DNA of 64,000 bases from NCBI RefSeq assembly GCF_030268685.1, contig NZ_BSRQ01000004.1, positions 62,001 to 126,000 on the forward strand, read 5' to 3'. The notes beneath the pieces are model-generated. The model saw only the letters and a list, made by a program, of their open reading frames with translations. It did no database searches and was not told the DNA's origin. This DNA comes from Microtetraspora sp. NBRC 13810 (lineage in GTDB: Bacteria > Actinomycetota > Actinomycetes > Streptosporangiales > Streptosporangiaceae). Positions 41,547 to 50,597 of this stretch are shown one piece after another. Position numbers and translations under genes: made by a program. Every line of letters begins with the position of its first letter. Position 1 is the stretch's first letter.

Positions 41547-42365
41547 ATGGACGTTCAAACGACTCTGATCCTGGGGGCGACCGGTTCGACCGGGCGGCGG
41601 CTGACGGCCATCCTGCGCGAGGCGGGGCATCCGGTGCGCGCCGCCTCCCGCTCCGGTGAGGTGCGCTTCGACTGGGCCGACCCGGCCACCTGGAAACCCG
41701 CCCTCGCCGGCGCCACACGGCTGTATCTCATGGCTCCCGACGGGGTGCCCGTCGACCCGGCGTTCGTCGCCGAGGCCACCGGCCAGGGCGTGCGGCGCGT
41801 GGTCCTGCTGTCCAGCCGGGCGATCGAGGTCATGGGCGACGAGCGGCTGCTGGCCGCCGAGCGCACCGTCCGCGAGTCCGGCGCCGAGTGGACCGTCGTC
41901 CGCCCCGACTGGTTCGACCAGAACTTCGACGAGGGCTTCTTCCGCGCGCCGATCATGGCGGGCGAGCTCAGCCTGCCCCTGGGCGAGCAGCACCAGGTGT
42001 TCGTCGACGCCGGCGACATCGCCGCCGTCGCCGCCGCGGCCCTGACCCAGGACGGCCACGCGGGCCGCACCTACGAGGTGACCGGCCCGCGGGCGCTGCC
42101 GTTCGCCGAGGCCCTCGACATCATCGGCCGGGCCACCGGCCGCAAGATCCGCTTCCACGGCGAGCCCGCGGACTACCTGGCCGAGCAGGCCGCCGCCGGC
42201 GCTCCCCCGGCCCAGGCCGAAGCCCAGGCGGCCGCGTGGGCCGCCCTGCGCGCCCTCGGCGACGCCGAGCCCACCGACACCGTGCCACACATCACCGGAC
42301 GCCCGGCGAAGAGCTTCGAGTCCTACGCCGCCGACGCCGCCGCCCGAGGCGCCTGGCGCGACTGA
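41547..42365 (+). CDS. NmrA-like NAD(P)-binding protein (atypical SDR)
   Basis: 272 aa. Rossmann motif TLILGATGSTGRRLTA at the N-terminus; VVLLSSRAIEVMGDERLLAAERTVRESGAEWTVVRPDWFDQNF is the NmrA/QorB pattern, with no Tyr-Lys catalytic pair seen. Members sense redox state or reduce quinones. ATG 41547; TTG 41535 is possible. Preceded by copy 2 of the dispersed AT-rich element, whose core resembles HxlR/DUF24 operators; such regulators often control NmrA/QorB genes. Confidence 0.88.
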   Translation: MDVQTTLILGATGSTGRRLTAILREAGHPVRAASRSGEVRFDWADPATWKPALAGATRLYLMAPDGVPVDPAFVAEATGQGVRRVVLLSSRAIEVMGDERLLAAERTVRESGAEWTVVRPDWFDQNFDEGFFRAPIMAGELSLPLGEQHQVFVDAGDIAAVAAAALTQDGHAGRTYEVTGPRALPFAEALDIIGRATGRKIRFHGEPADYLAEQAAAGAPPAQAEAQAAAWAALRALGDAEPTDTVPHITGRPAKSFESYAADAAARGAWRD

Positions 42366-42515
42366 ACCGGCACGGGCCGCGCTCCGGGCGAATCGCGCGC
42401 CGGTCGCGCTTGCGGAGGATCCGGCGGGGTCACGCTCGGGCGATCGGGCGCGAGTCGCGCCGCGGGCGACGTCGCCACGAAGCGCGTGGTGATGCGGCGA
42501 TACGGCCCCCTCCCC

Positions 42516-43742
42516 TCATCCCTCGCCGGGGTCGGCGGTCCAGGTGAGGGGGAGGGTGCGCAGCGCGTGTAACGGGGCGGCGGGTTTCCAGTCGAGTCCG
42601 GCGTCGGCCACCGCCGTCCGCAGCCCGGGGAACCCGGTGGCGAGCCGGCCGAGCGTGACCTCGAACTGCGCACGGGCCAGCGCCTCTCCCGGGCAGGCGT
42701 GCGCGCCGAGACCGAAGACGAGGGCGGGCGCCGGGTCGTGCCGGGCGATGTCGAAGACGCCGGGGCGGGGATGGACGCCCGGGTCCCGGTCGGCGATGTC
42801 CGTGTGCGCGACGACGGTCTCCCCCGCGCGGATGAGCGTGCCGTTCACCAGCACGTCCTCGACGGCGACCCGGGGGAAGCCGGACTCCTAGAAGCGGGTG
42901 TGCCGCAGCGTCTCCTCCACCGCGCCGGGCAGCAGCTCCGGCCGCCGTCGCAGGAGCCCGAGCTGGGCCGGGTGGCGGCACAGCGTGAGCAGGCCGGTGG
43001 CGAGCAGTGTGGCGGAGTTGTTGTGCCCGGCGATGACGAACGCCAGCAGGTTGGTGAGCAGTTCGCCCTCCGACGGCTGCTCGGAGGCCCGGACGATGTC
43101 GCTGACCAGGTCCTCGGCGGGTTCGGCCCGCCGCCGGGCGATGATCGCGGACAGGTGGTCCCTGAGCCGGTCGAACGCCTCGGTGGCCTGCTCCGCAGTG
43201 TGCTCGGCGTCCAGGTAACGCACCCTCGCCCAGGCGTGGAACAGGTGGTGGTCCTCCTCCGGGACGCCGAGCAGGTCGCAGATGGCGATCGTCGGCAGCG
43301 GCAGGGCGTACCGGGCGACGAAGTCGGCGGGCGGGCCGTCCGCGGCGATGCCGGCCAGCAGCCGGGTGGCGGTGCGCGCGAGGCGGGGCCTGATCGCCCG
43401 CACCCGGCGGGGCAGTCCCGCGGTGATGAGCCGGCGGACGGCGGTGTGCCGGGGCGGGTCCATGTTGATCAGCGCGTCCGGCGAGGACCGGATCGCCACG
43501 TCCGGCGTCGCCCGGGGAGCGGGCAGCACGGCGGCCGCGCGGCTGAAACGCGGATCGTTGAGGACCCGCACCACGTCGGCGTGGCCGGTGAGCAGCCAGG
43601 CCGTCCGGCCGTCGGCCAGCCGTACCCGGCTCACCGGCCCACCGGCCTCACGGCGCTCGGCCTCGGGCCCGCCGACTGCGGGCCCGCCGGCTGCGGAATG
43701 GTCGGCCTCGGGATGGTCGAGGGGATTGAAGTCAGTGGTCAC
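42516..43742 (-). pseudogene. Cytochrome P450 interrupted by in-frame amber codon
   Basis: Reading 43742 downward gives a normal P450 N-terminal two thirds (I-helix FVIAGHNNSATLLATG, K-helix VEETLRHTRF), then TAG at 42888-42890. The same frame continues without shift (ESGFPRVAVEDVLVNGTLIRAGETVVAH) to the haem loop FGLGAHACPGEALARAQFE and a natural stop at 42516: 409 codons, full family length. One base change (CAG or GAG to TAG) would explain it. It begins inside the ketosynthase gene (11-bp overlap), last in the halogenase operon. The truncated 284-aa product lacks haem ligation. The unusual AGHNNSA replaces AGxET in the oxygen-activating helix. A sequencing error is the main alternative. 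Confidence 0.88.
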
Positions 43743-45441
43743 GAGGGTCCGTTTCCAGCCAGTAGCTCTGGGTCTGCCAGGGATAGGTGGGTAGCGGGAC
43801 GTAGCGGGCGTCCGGTTCGGTGAGGCTGTGCCAGGGCACCGGTTCCCCGGCCAGGTAGCGGCGGGCGAGGCCGGTCGGCTCGGCCCGGGGGACGCCGTCC
43901 AGATGGCCGGCCAGTGCGCGGAGCGCCGTGTCGCGGGAGTCGGCGGGGACGGCGAGACGGTGGGGGTGGTGCTGGCGGCGGGTGGCCGCGCTGTGGCACA
44001 CGTCGCGCAGGTCGTGCCCGTGCCCGGCGCCGCCCGGTCGGAGGTGGCGGAGGTAGGCGCGGGCGAGGTCGTCCAGCGCCTGCGGGGAGCGGGCGGACAG
44101 GACGAGCAGCCGTGCCCGCGCTTCGGAGGGGGGCGGTGGGGGCGGTCTGCGCGCCTCCCCGATCACCAGGTGGGTGTTGACCGCGGAGATGCCCTGCCCG
44201 CTCACGCCCGCGACGGCCGGGCGTCCGGTGTCCGGCAGCGGCTCCGCCCTCGTCGGCACGACGAGGGGCAGCCGGTCCCAGGCGATCGCCGGGTTGGGCG
44301 TGCGGAAGTGCAGGCTCGGCACCACCTGGCGGTGTTCGAGGCACAGAACGGTCTTGATCAGCGCGGCGACCCCGGCGGCTCCTTCCGTGTGGCCGATGTT
44401 GGTCTTGATCGACCCGACGAAGCACGGCCGGCCCGCGGGACGCCCCGCGCCGAGCACGTCGCCGAGCGCGGCGAACTCCACCGGGTCGATCATCGGCGTC
44501 CCGGTGCCGTGTGCCTCGACGAAGTCGACATCGGCCGGTGGCACGCCCGCGTTCTCGTACGCCCAGCGCAGCATCTGGGCGTGCCCTTCGACCGAGGGGG
44601 CCAGCAGGGAGCCGCTGCTGGCGCCGTCGTTGGTCACGGCGCCGCCCAGGACGACGGCGCGGATCCGGTCGCCGTCGGCGGCGGCACGGGCCAGCGGTTT
44701 GAGCACCACGACGCCGACGCCGTCGGAGGGGGCGAACCCGTCGGCGAAGGCGTCGCCGAACTTGCACCGCCCGTCCGGGGCGAGGATCGGGATCTGCGAC
44801 AGCATGACGTCCTGGTCGGGGATGAGTTTGAGGTTGACCCCCGCCGCCAGGGCCAGGGTGGTCTCCCCCGTGCGCAGGCTCTGACAGGCCAGGTGCACCG
44901 CGACCAGCGACGACGAGCACGCGGTGTCCAGCGAGATGCTCGGGCCGCGCAGGTCGAAGAGGTAGGACAGGCGCCCGGAGAGCACGCTGCGGTTGTTGTA
45001 GACGGCCGAACCGGTGATCGACTCCAGGCCGCGCCTGGCCAGCAGGTCCCAGTAGTCCAGGTGCACCGCGCCGACGTAGACCCCGGTACGGCTGCCGCCT
45101 AGCCGGTCGGCGGGTATCCCCGCGTCCTCCAGCGCCTCCCAGGCCGTGGTCATCAGCAGCCGCTGCTGCGGGTCCAGGGCCGCGGCCTCCTCCGCCGCCA
45201 TGCCGAAGAACCCGGCGTCGAACCGGTCGGCGCCGTCGAGGTATCCCGACCTGCGGCTGATCACCTTGCCGGGCGCGGGCACGGCGGAGTAGAGGGCGTC
45301 GGTGGAGTAGCGCAGCGGCGGCGTGTCCCCGGTGGCGTCGATCCCGTCGCGCAGCACCTCCCACAACGCGTCGACGCCGTTCGCGCCCGGGAAGCGGCAG
45401 GCCATGCCGACCACCGCGATCGGCTCGGGTCTGGGCGTCAT
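43732..45441 (-). CDS. Free-standing type I ketosynthase lacking AT, with post-AT linker
   Basis: 569 aa. Complete KS domain (~1-435): nucleophile Cys175 in DTACSSS, His311 in HGTGT, His351 in NIGHTEG. Then a ~60-aa linker and a C-terminal segment ARRYLAGEPVPWHSL...VPLPTYPWQTQSYWLE, which in modular PKSs lies after the acyltransferase. The AT domain (~300 aa) is missing and no ACP, KR or TE follows, so the protein looks like a KS-AT unit with AT excised. AT would have to act in trans. GISAVNTHLVI replaces the usual GISGTNAH. ATG overlaps the monooxygenase stop (ATGA). Confidence 0.9.
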   Translation of the reverse strand: MTPRPEPIAVVGMACRFPGANGVDALWEVLRDGIDATGDTPPLRYSTDALYSAVPAPGKVISRRSGYLDGADRFDAGFFGMAAEEAAALDPQQRLLMTTAWEALEDAGIPADRLGGSRTGVYVGAVHLDYWDLLARRGLESITGSAVYNNRSVLSGRLSYLFDLRGPSISLDTACSSSLVAVHLACQSLRTGETTLALAAGVNLKLIPDQDVMLSQIPILAPDGRCKFGDAFADGFAPSDGVGVVVLKPLARAAADGDRIRAVVLGGAVTNDGASSGSLLAPSVEGHAQMLRWAYENAGVPPADVDFVEAHGTGTPMIDPVEFAALGDVLGAGRPAGRPCFVGSIKTNIGHTEGAAGVAALIKTVLCLEHRQVVPSLHFRTPNPAIAWDRLPLVVPTRAEPLPDTGRPAVAGVSGQGISAVNTHLVIGEARRPPPPPPSEARARLLVLSARSPQALDDLARAYLRHLRPGGAGHGHDLRDVCHSAATRRQHHPHRLAVPADSRDTALRALAGHLDGVPRAEPTGLARRYLAGEPVPWHSLTEPDARYVPLPTYPWQTQSYWLETDPRDH

Positions 45442-46682
45442 GGCGGATCCTTCCGGTTGTTGACCGTGTCGACGTCGAATCCGCCGGCCGCGGCGTACCG
45501 GGCGGAGATCGCGGCGAGTTCCGCGGCGGGGATCACGTCGTGGACGTCGGCGAAGCCGTCCGGGGCACGCCGGTGGGCCATGCTGATCACGATCTCCGGG
45601 CCCATCCGCCGGTTGCTCGCCTGCAGCCGTGTCATCGGCGGGCGGCGGGCGTTCTCGTAGGCGGCGAGGGCGGCTGCGGCGTCGCCGTGGGTCGCGACGG
45701 CACGGGCCAGCACGGCCGCGTCGACGATCGCCTGGGTCGCGCCGTTGGAGCCCATGGGGTACATCGCGTGGGCGGCGTCGCCGAGCAGGGTCATCCGGCC
45801 GAACGTCCAGCGGGGCAGCGGGTCGCGGTCCACCATCGGGTACTCGTACACCTCGGTGGCGGCGGCGAGGACGGCCGGGATGTCGAGCCAGTCGAACCGC
45901 CAGTCCCCGAAGTGCGCCAGGACCGCCGACCCGGGCACCCCGCGGTTCCAGTCGTCGCGGCCGGGGGATCGCGCCGGCCTGGCCGCCACCCAGTTGATCT
46001 GGACCCGGCCGGACGACGGATCCCGCCGGATCGGATACAGCACGACACGCCGCACGTCGTCACCGGTGACGATCATCGTGTCGCCGGTCAGGAACGGCTC
46101 GCCCCAGGTGGTCCCGCGCCACATCACCATGCCGTTGCCCGGCGGCGGCCCCTCCCCGGGGTACAGCGCCGCCCGTACCGTGGAGCGGATGCCGTCCGCG
46201 CCGATCAGGATGTCCGCCTCGGTCACGGTGGGCGGGCCGGCCGGGTGGGCGAGTTCGGCCCGCACCCGGCCGCCCGCCGTGGGCGCGCAGCCGGTCAGCC
46301 GGGCGCCGGTGCGGAGGGCCGCGGCGCCGAGCCGGTTGCGGACCGCCGCGGCCAGGGTCGCCAGCAGGTCCGCGCGGTGCACCGACAGCTGCGGCCAGCG
46401 GTGGCCGGCCGCCAGGCCGCGGGGTTCCTGCCAGATCAGCTGCCCGTGCCGGTTGTAGAACGCCAGCCGCCGCGCCGAGACCCCCTGGGCGGCGAGGGTT
46501 TCGGACAGGTCCAGGGCGGCGAGTTCGCGCACCGCGTTGGGCAGCAGGTTCAGGCCCACGCCGGCGGTACGGATGGCCGGTGCCGCCTCCACGACGCGGA
46601 CGTTTCCGATCCCGTGCGCGTGCAGGCTCAGCGCGGTGGTCAGCCCGCCGATTCCGGCGCCCGCGATCAGGATCCGCGGCAT
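45438..46682 (-). CDS. FAD-dependent monooxygenase (PHBH fold)
   Basis: 414 aa group A flavin hydroxylase: dinucleotide motif IAGAGIGGLTTALSL, DG motif LIGADGIRSTVRAAL, GD motif MTLLGDAAHAMYPMGSNGATQAIVDA. Closest in pattern to 3-hydroxybenzoate 6-hydroxylase/phenazine monooxygenase-type enzymes, which hydroxylate or oxidatively decarboxylate aromatic or heteroaromatic acids with NAD(P)H and O2. Starts 16 bp inside the upstream PrnB-like gene and ends in ATGA overlap with the KS gene. An aromatic intermediate is therefore expected in this pathway. Confidence 0.9.
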   Translation of the reverse strand: MPRILIAGAGIGGLTTALSLHAHGIGNVRVVEAAPAIRTAGVGLNLLPNAVRELAALDLSETLAAQGVSARRLAFYNRHGQLIWQEPRGLAAGHRWPQLSVHRADLLATLAAAVRNRLGAAALRTGARLTGCAPTAGGRVRAELAHPAGPPTVTEADILIGADGIRSTVRAALYPGEGPPPGNGMVMWRGTTWGEPFLTGDTMIVTGDDVRRVVLYPIRRDPSSGRVQINWVAARPARSPGRDDWNRGVPGSAVLAHFGDWRFDWLDIPAVLAAATEVYEYPMVDRDPLPRWTFGRMTLLGDAAHAMYPMGSNGATQAIVDAAVLARAVATHGDAAAALAAYENARRPPMTRLQASNRRMGPEIVISMAHRRAPDGFADVHDVIPAAELAAISARYAAAGGFDVDTVNNRKDPP

Positions 46683-47821
46683 GCCCTCACCTCCCCGGTG
46701 GCGTCGTCGCCGGGCGTGAGGGGACGGCGGCCGGTCTTGAACGACCTTCTGACCAGGCCGGCGTTGGCCCTGGTGAGGCGCATCACCTGGTCGAGGAGGG
46801 CGACGCTGCCGCCTCCGCTGCCCAGGGGGTACAGCCGGATCTCCTCCGCGTAGGCTTTCCTGGCGATCGTGAGGTGCTTGCCGCGGAAGGCCACCAGGGA
46901 GTGCAGCGCGCGGGACAGCGCCTCGGCGCCCGCCCGGATGTTCGGCGACGTCTCGCCGGCCGCCAGGGCGGACCCGAGCCGGGTCACCAGCGAAGGGCCG
47001 GCCGCCCACTCCTCGCTGAGGGCCCGCCAGCCCGGCAGCCCGTACCTGGCCGACTCCCGCCACAGTTCCTCGTAGCCGGCGTCGGCGTGGTCGCCGGCCC
47101 ACAGCACCAGGTCGACCAGCCCGAGCGGCACGTGCGCGGCGGCGGGGCCCAGGTAGCGGGCTCCGCCGACGCGCATGTCCTCGAAGTAGGGGCGCAGCGT
47201 GCGGGCGAAGAACTCCGGGCTCACGGTGGCGATCACGGTGTCGAGGGAGTCCTCCAGCGAGCCGAGCAGGCTCACGAGTTCGTTCGCCGCCACCACGAAG
47301 CGGAGATCGTGCGGCTCCAGCGCCGCCAGCCGGCGGCACACCCGCACCGCCGCGCTCAGCCGGGGCAGGCTGATCCGCACCGAGGAGATGAGCATGGTCT
47401 CCATCCGGTCGCCGGTGTACATCCGCGCGCGGGCGCCCGCCGGGTTCCACCGGACGTAGTGGTGCACCGTGTCCCTGGGCACCATCCTGGTCCTGCGGCC
47501 GAGCTCCAGGAGCACCGCCTCCAGGCCGGGCACCGCGTCCACGGGTTCGGCGCCGTGCCGTTTGACCGAACCGGCGAGCAGGCCGAGGTCGCGCATCGCC
47601 GCCAGGCACTCGGCCACGGAGAACGCCGCGGGCTCCGGGAGGGCCAGGACCCGCGCGTGCAGCATGCCGGTCAGCCCGCGCAGGTCCGCCGCGGCGTTCA
47701 TCGTGCGCAGCGCGGGGAGGAGGCCGTCCATCCGCAGCGGGTCGAGCCCGGCGACGTGGTCGCCGTCGAAGCCGTGCGCCCGCGCGAAATCCTCGTCGGG
47801 CCGGCTGTCGGATTCGTTCAT
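46667..47821 (-). CDS. PrnB-like heme enzyme (TDO/IDO superfamily, DUF1864)
   Basis: 384 aa. FVVAANELVSLLG, FFARTLRPYFEDMRVGGARYLGPAAAHVPLGLVDLVLWAGD, GPSLVTRL and VAFRGKHLTIARKAYA follow the conserved blocks of PrnB, the heme enzyme that rearranges chlorotryptophan to the phenylpyrrole of pyrrolnitrin. His316 in FRGKH aligns by context with the proximal haem ligand. Here the partners are a threonine-loading module and an aliphatic halogenase, not a tryptophan halogenase, so its substrate is probably different. ATG 47821, 21 bp after the halogenase stop. Assignment is from motif memory; a profile search should confirm. Confidence 0.78.
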   Translation of the reverse strand: MNESDSRPDEDFARAHGFDGDHVAGLDPLRMDGLLPALRTMNAAADLRGLTGMLHARVLALPEPAAFSVAECLAAMRDLGLLAGSVKRHGAEPVDAVPGLEAVLLELGRRTRMVPRDTVHHYVRWNPAGARARMYTGDRMETMLISSVRISLPRLSAAVRVCRRLAALEPHDLRFVVAANELVSLLGSLEDSLDTVIATVSPEFFARTLRPYFEDMRVGGARYLGPAAAHVPLGLVDLVLWAGDHADAGYEELWRESARYGLPGWRALSEEWAAGPSLVTRLGSALAAGETSPNIRAGAEALSRALHSLVAFRGKHLTIARKAYAEEIRLYPLGSGGGSVALLDQVMRLTRANAGLVRRSFKTGRRPLTPGDDATGEVRACRGS

Positions 47822-47842
47822 CGAGCTGGCACGCGGGACCGG

Positions 47843-48793
47843 TCACGGGGTCCTGGTGGCGAACGGATGGCCTTTGAGGTTGGTTTCGGCGATCTTGTTG
47901 AAGTCGTAGGCGTTGTGCCCGCTGACCAGCACCGAACCGAACCGGTCCAGCGAGATCCGGCCGCCGTACTCCTCGATGGCGTCGCTGCCGGGGTACACCC
48001 GGACCCGGGTCGGGACGTAGCGTGCCGCGAACCCCAGCCGCATCTCCTTCTTGCTCCCGGTGTGCGGCAGTGAGGCGTGCATCAGGGTGGACAGGAAGAT
48101 GATGCACTGGCCGCGCTCCAGCACCATCGGCACGGCCTTGCTCTCGTCGGGCACGAAGTCCGGGTCGATCTGCAGCTCACGGTAGTCGTAGCCGTAGAAG
48201 CCGCGCCGGACGCCGTCCTTCTCGACGGCGTTGATCTTGTCGGGTTTGAACGTCATGGGCTTGCTCTCGTCGTAGTTCATCTCCCGGTGGGTGCCGGGGA
48301 TGAACTGGAGGCAGCCGGTGCGCAGGGTGGCGTCGGTGAAGGCCGTCCACACGGTCACCGTGCCGCCGCGGACGAGGCTCGGGTCGCCCGCCGGCCACAG
48401 GATCTGCGGGGTCCCGCTGGCGTTGGCGAACGTGTCGGCCTGGTGCCAGTCGGTGCCCTCGTCACCGGCGTGCTTGGGGAAGAACTCGGTCCGCCAGCAC
48501 AGCACGTCGTCGCCCAGGATCGAGGCGACCCGGTCCACGATCCTGGGGTCGCAGACGTGGTCGGTGAGGAAGTCGACGTCGAGGTGCCGGTCGTAGTTGG
48601 CGATGTTGGTCACGCCCGCCACCTCGTCGAGCACGTCGATCGGGTAGGCGGCGTGGGTCCGGTCGAGCAGTTCGATGCGGGCCTTCCCCCACAGCTCGTC
48701 CATCTCCCGCGGCGAGTAGATCGTGAACGGCCCGATGTAGCCGTTCCGCTCGAACCGCTCAAGCTCGGCGGCGGACAGCCGGTAGTCGGTCAT
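47843..48793 (-). CDS. Non-heme Fe(II)/2OG halogenase, SyrB2 type
   Basis: 316 aa PhyH-superfamily protein with near-collinear similarity to SyrB2/CytC3: [84 protein letters not shown]-like [37 protein letters not shown]. The iron site is His117-x-Ala119 ... His239, with 2OG Arg258 19 residues later. Ala in place of the carboxylate opens the site for chloride, the hallmark of aliphatic halogenases. These act on aminoacyl groups bound to carrier proteins. Overlaps the carrier gene by 4 bp (ATGA). Predicted: 4-chlorination of threonyl-S-carrier. Confidence 0.95.
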   Translation of the reverse strand: MTDYRLSAAELERFERNGYIGPFTIYSPREMDELWGKARIELLDRTHAAYPIDVLDEVAGVTNIANYDRHLDVDFLTDHVCDPRIVDRVASILGDDVLCWRTEFFPKHAGDEGTDWHQADTFANASGTPQILWPAGDPSLVRGGTVTVWTAFTDATLRTGCLQFIPGTHREMNYDESKPMTFKPDKINAVEKDGVRRGFYGYDYRELQIDPDFVPDESKAVPMVLERGQCIIFLSTLMHASLPHTGSKKEMRLGFAARYVPTRVRVYPGSDAIEEYGGRISLDRFGSVLVSGHNAYDFNKIAETNLKGHPFATRTP

Positions 48794-49083
48794 CTGCTGG
48801 TCCTTCCGTGGTCAGGGGTTGCGCCGGTGTGGTCCGGGAGGCGTCGGGCCGCGCCGGCCAGTGCCTCCCGCATCGGCCTGCGGAACAGTTCGGCGAGATC
48901 GAGGGCGACGCCGTGCTTGGCGATGAGCATGGCCCGCAGGCGCATGGCCGTCATCGAGTTCCCCCCGGCGTCGAGGAAGTTGTCGGCGCCCGAGACGTCG
49001 GCGTCCTCGACCGCGTCCCGGACCCAGGAAACGAATTCCCGCTCGATGTCGTCCACCGCCGGCGCGGCGTGGTCCGGGGTCAA
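48790..49083 (-). CDS. Free-standing peptidyl carrier protein
   Basis: 97 aa. One carrier domain with the phosphopantetheine Ser in [19 protein letters not shown]. Flexible ends ([15 protein letters not shown]). Overlaps both neighbours by 4 bp, so it is made in step with the adenylation enzyme and the halogenase. In SyrB1 the A and carrier domains are one chain; here they are split. Confidence 0.93.
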   Translation of the reverse strand: MTPDHAAPAVDDIEREFVSWVRDAVEDADVSGADNFLDAGGNSMTAMRLRAMLIAKHGVALDLAELFRRPMREALAGAARRLPDHTGATPDHGRTSR

Positions 49084-50597
49084 CTGTTCGGCTCCATGTC
49101 TTTTCTGATCCTCTCGGGGTCGATCTTTCCGTTGACGGTGGTGGGGAGCCGGTCGTAAAGGCGGAACCGGCCGGGGAGCATGTAAGGGGGAATTCGCGTG
49201 CGGAGCGATTCACGGAAGGCTCGCGGCGATATCGGTTTTCCGGTTTCGCTGGTGTAGGCGCAGGCGAGCGCCGGTTCGCCGTCGCGCCGGATCGGCACGA
49301 CGCAGACCTGGCCGACGCCGGGTACGGTGGACGCGGCGGCGGCGACCTCGCCGAGCTCGACCCGGTGGCCGCGGATCTTGACCTGCTGGTCGGCCCGCCC
49401 GAGGTGGGTCAGGGCCGGGCCGTGCCATTCGACCAGGTCTCCGGTGCGGTAGCAGGGGACTCCGTCGAGCGCGCCGAAGCGGTCGGCGGTGAGCTGGGGG
49501 CGGTGCAGGTATCCGGCGGCGACCTGCGGTCCGGCGAGGAGGAGCTCGCCGCGCCTGGCGGGCCTGCCGTGCTCGTCGACCACCCGGGCCGTGAAGCCCG
49601 GCAGCGGTGCGCCGATGCTCGACCACTCGCCCGCCAGGTCCGCCGGGCCGAGGCGGTGGTAGGTGGCGTGCACGGTCGCCTCGGTCAGGCCGTACATGTT
49701 GACCAGCGCGGGCCGGTCGAAGCCGAACCGCTCCACCCAGGGGGCCAGGGTGGCGGCGCCGAGCGGTTCGCCGCCGAAGACGATGTGGCGCAGCGGCACG
49801 GCGGCCGGGTCGGGGACCCGCGCGGAGATCTCCCGGGCCAGCACGCCGAACGCGGTCGGGGTCTGGTTGAGCACGGTCACCCCCCGCTCCAGCACCAGCC
49901 CGGCGCACGTCTCGGGGGTCAGCCTGTCCCACCGGCCGGCCACGACCAGCCTGCCGCCGGTGAGCAGCGGCCCCCACAGCTCCCACACCGAGAAGTCGAA
50001 GGCGACCGAGTGGTAGAGCAGCCACACGTCCCGCGCGCCGAACCCGAACAGGTCGGCGGTCGCGTCGAACAGCGCGCGCACGTTGCGGTGGGTGATGGGG
50101 ACGCCCTTCGGCGTGCCGGTGGTCCCGGAGGTGTAGATGACGTGGCAGACGTCGTCGGCGGAGGTCGCCGGCCCGGCCGGCCGCGCGGGGGCCCTGATGT
50201 CGTGAGCGGCCCGGCGGAGAGCGGCGACGGGTATCGCGGGCGGGTCCAGGTCTCCGACGACGGCCCTGGGGGCGCAGTCGCCGAGGATCAGCCGGTTGCG
50301 CGCGACCGGGTTCTCGACGTCGAGCGGGACGTAGGCGGCGCCGCACCGCAGGATGGCGAGGATCGTGACGACGGTGTCCAGCGAGGGTTCCAGACAGACG
50401 GCGACCAGGTCTCCGCGCCGCACGCCGTGGCCGGTCCGCAGGTAGGCGGCCAGCCTGAGTGACGCGTCGCGCAGTCCGGCGTAGCTCAGCCGGGCGTCTC
50501 CGCATTCGACCGCGACCCGGTCGCCGGACGCGGCGGCGACCCGGTCGAACCGCTCGACCAGCGTTTCGCCGCGTGTTCCCGCGTGGCTGAGAAGCAT
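49080..50597 (-). CDS. Free-standing NRPS adenylation enzyme, predicted threonine
   Basis: 505 aa acyl-AMP ligase with all core motifs: A3 YTSGTTGTPKG, A5 YGLTEAT, A7 YRTGDLV, A8 GRADQQVKIRGHRVELGEV, A10 NGKID. Specificity residues read against GrsA-PheA: D235 F236 (FDFSVWE) W239, N278 (VLNQTP), V299 G301 (IVFGGE), M322 (VNMYG), V330 H331 (TVHAT), K517: DFWNVGMVHK, the threonine code. Activates Thr and loads the carrier encoded next. Start ATG 50597 preceded by GGAAAGGG; the GTG at 50612 sits before that site. First gene of the operon. Confidence 0.93.
   Translation of the reverse strand: MLLSHAGTRGETLVERFDRVAAASGDRVAVECGDARLSYAGLRDASLRLAAYLRTGHGVRRGDLVAVCLEPSLDTVVTILAILRCGAAYVPLDVENPVARNRLILGDCAPRAVVGDLDPPAIPVAALRRAAHDIRAPARPAGPATSADDVCHVIYTSGTTGTPKGVPITHRNVRALFDATADLFGFGARDVWLLYHSVAFDFSVWELWGPLLTGGRLVVAGRWDRLTPETCAGLVLERGVTVLNQTPTAFGVLAREISARVPDPAAVPLRHIVFGGEPLGAATLAPWVERFGFDRPALVNMYGLTEATVHATYHRLGPADLAGEWSSIGAPLPGFTARVVDEHGRPARRGELLLAGPQVAAGYLHRPQLTADRFGALDGVPCYRTGDLVEWHGPALTHLGRADQQVKIRGHRVELGEVAAAASTVPGVGQVCVVPIRRDGEPALACAYTSETGKPISPRAFRESLRTRIPPYMLPGRFRLYDRLPTTVNGKIDPERIRKDMEPNS

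Noticed and set aside
42516-43742. UAG as a recoded amino acid (pyrrolysine) in the P450
   Set aside because: No sign of a Pyl system in the window, and a single-base nonsense mutation or sequencing error is simpler.
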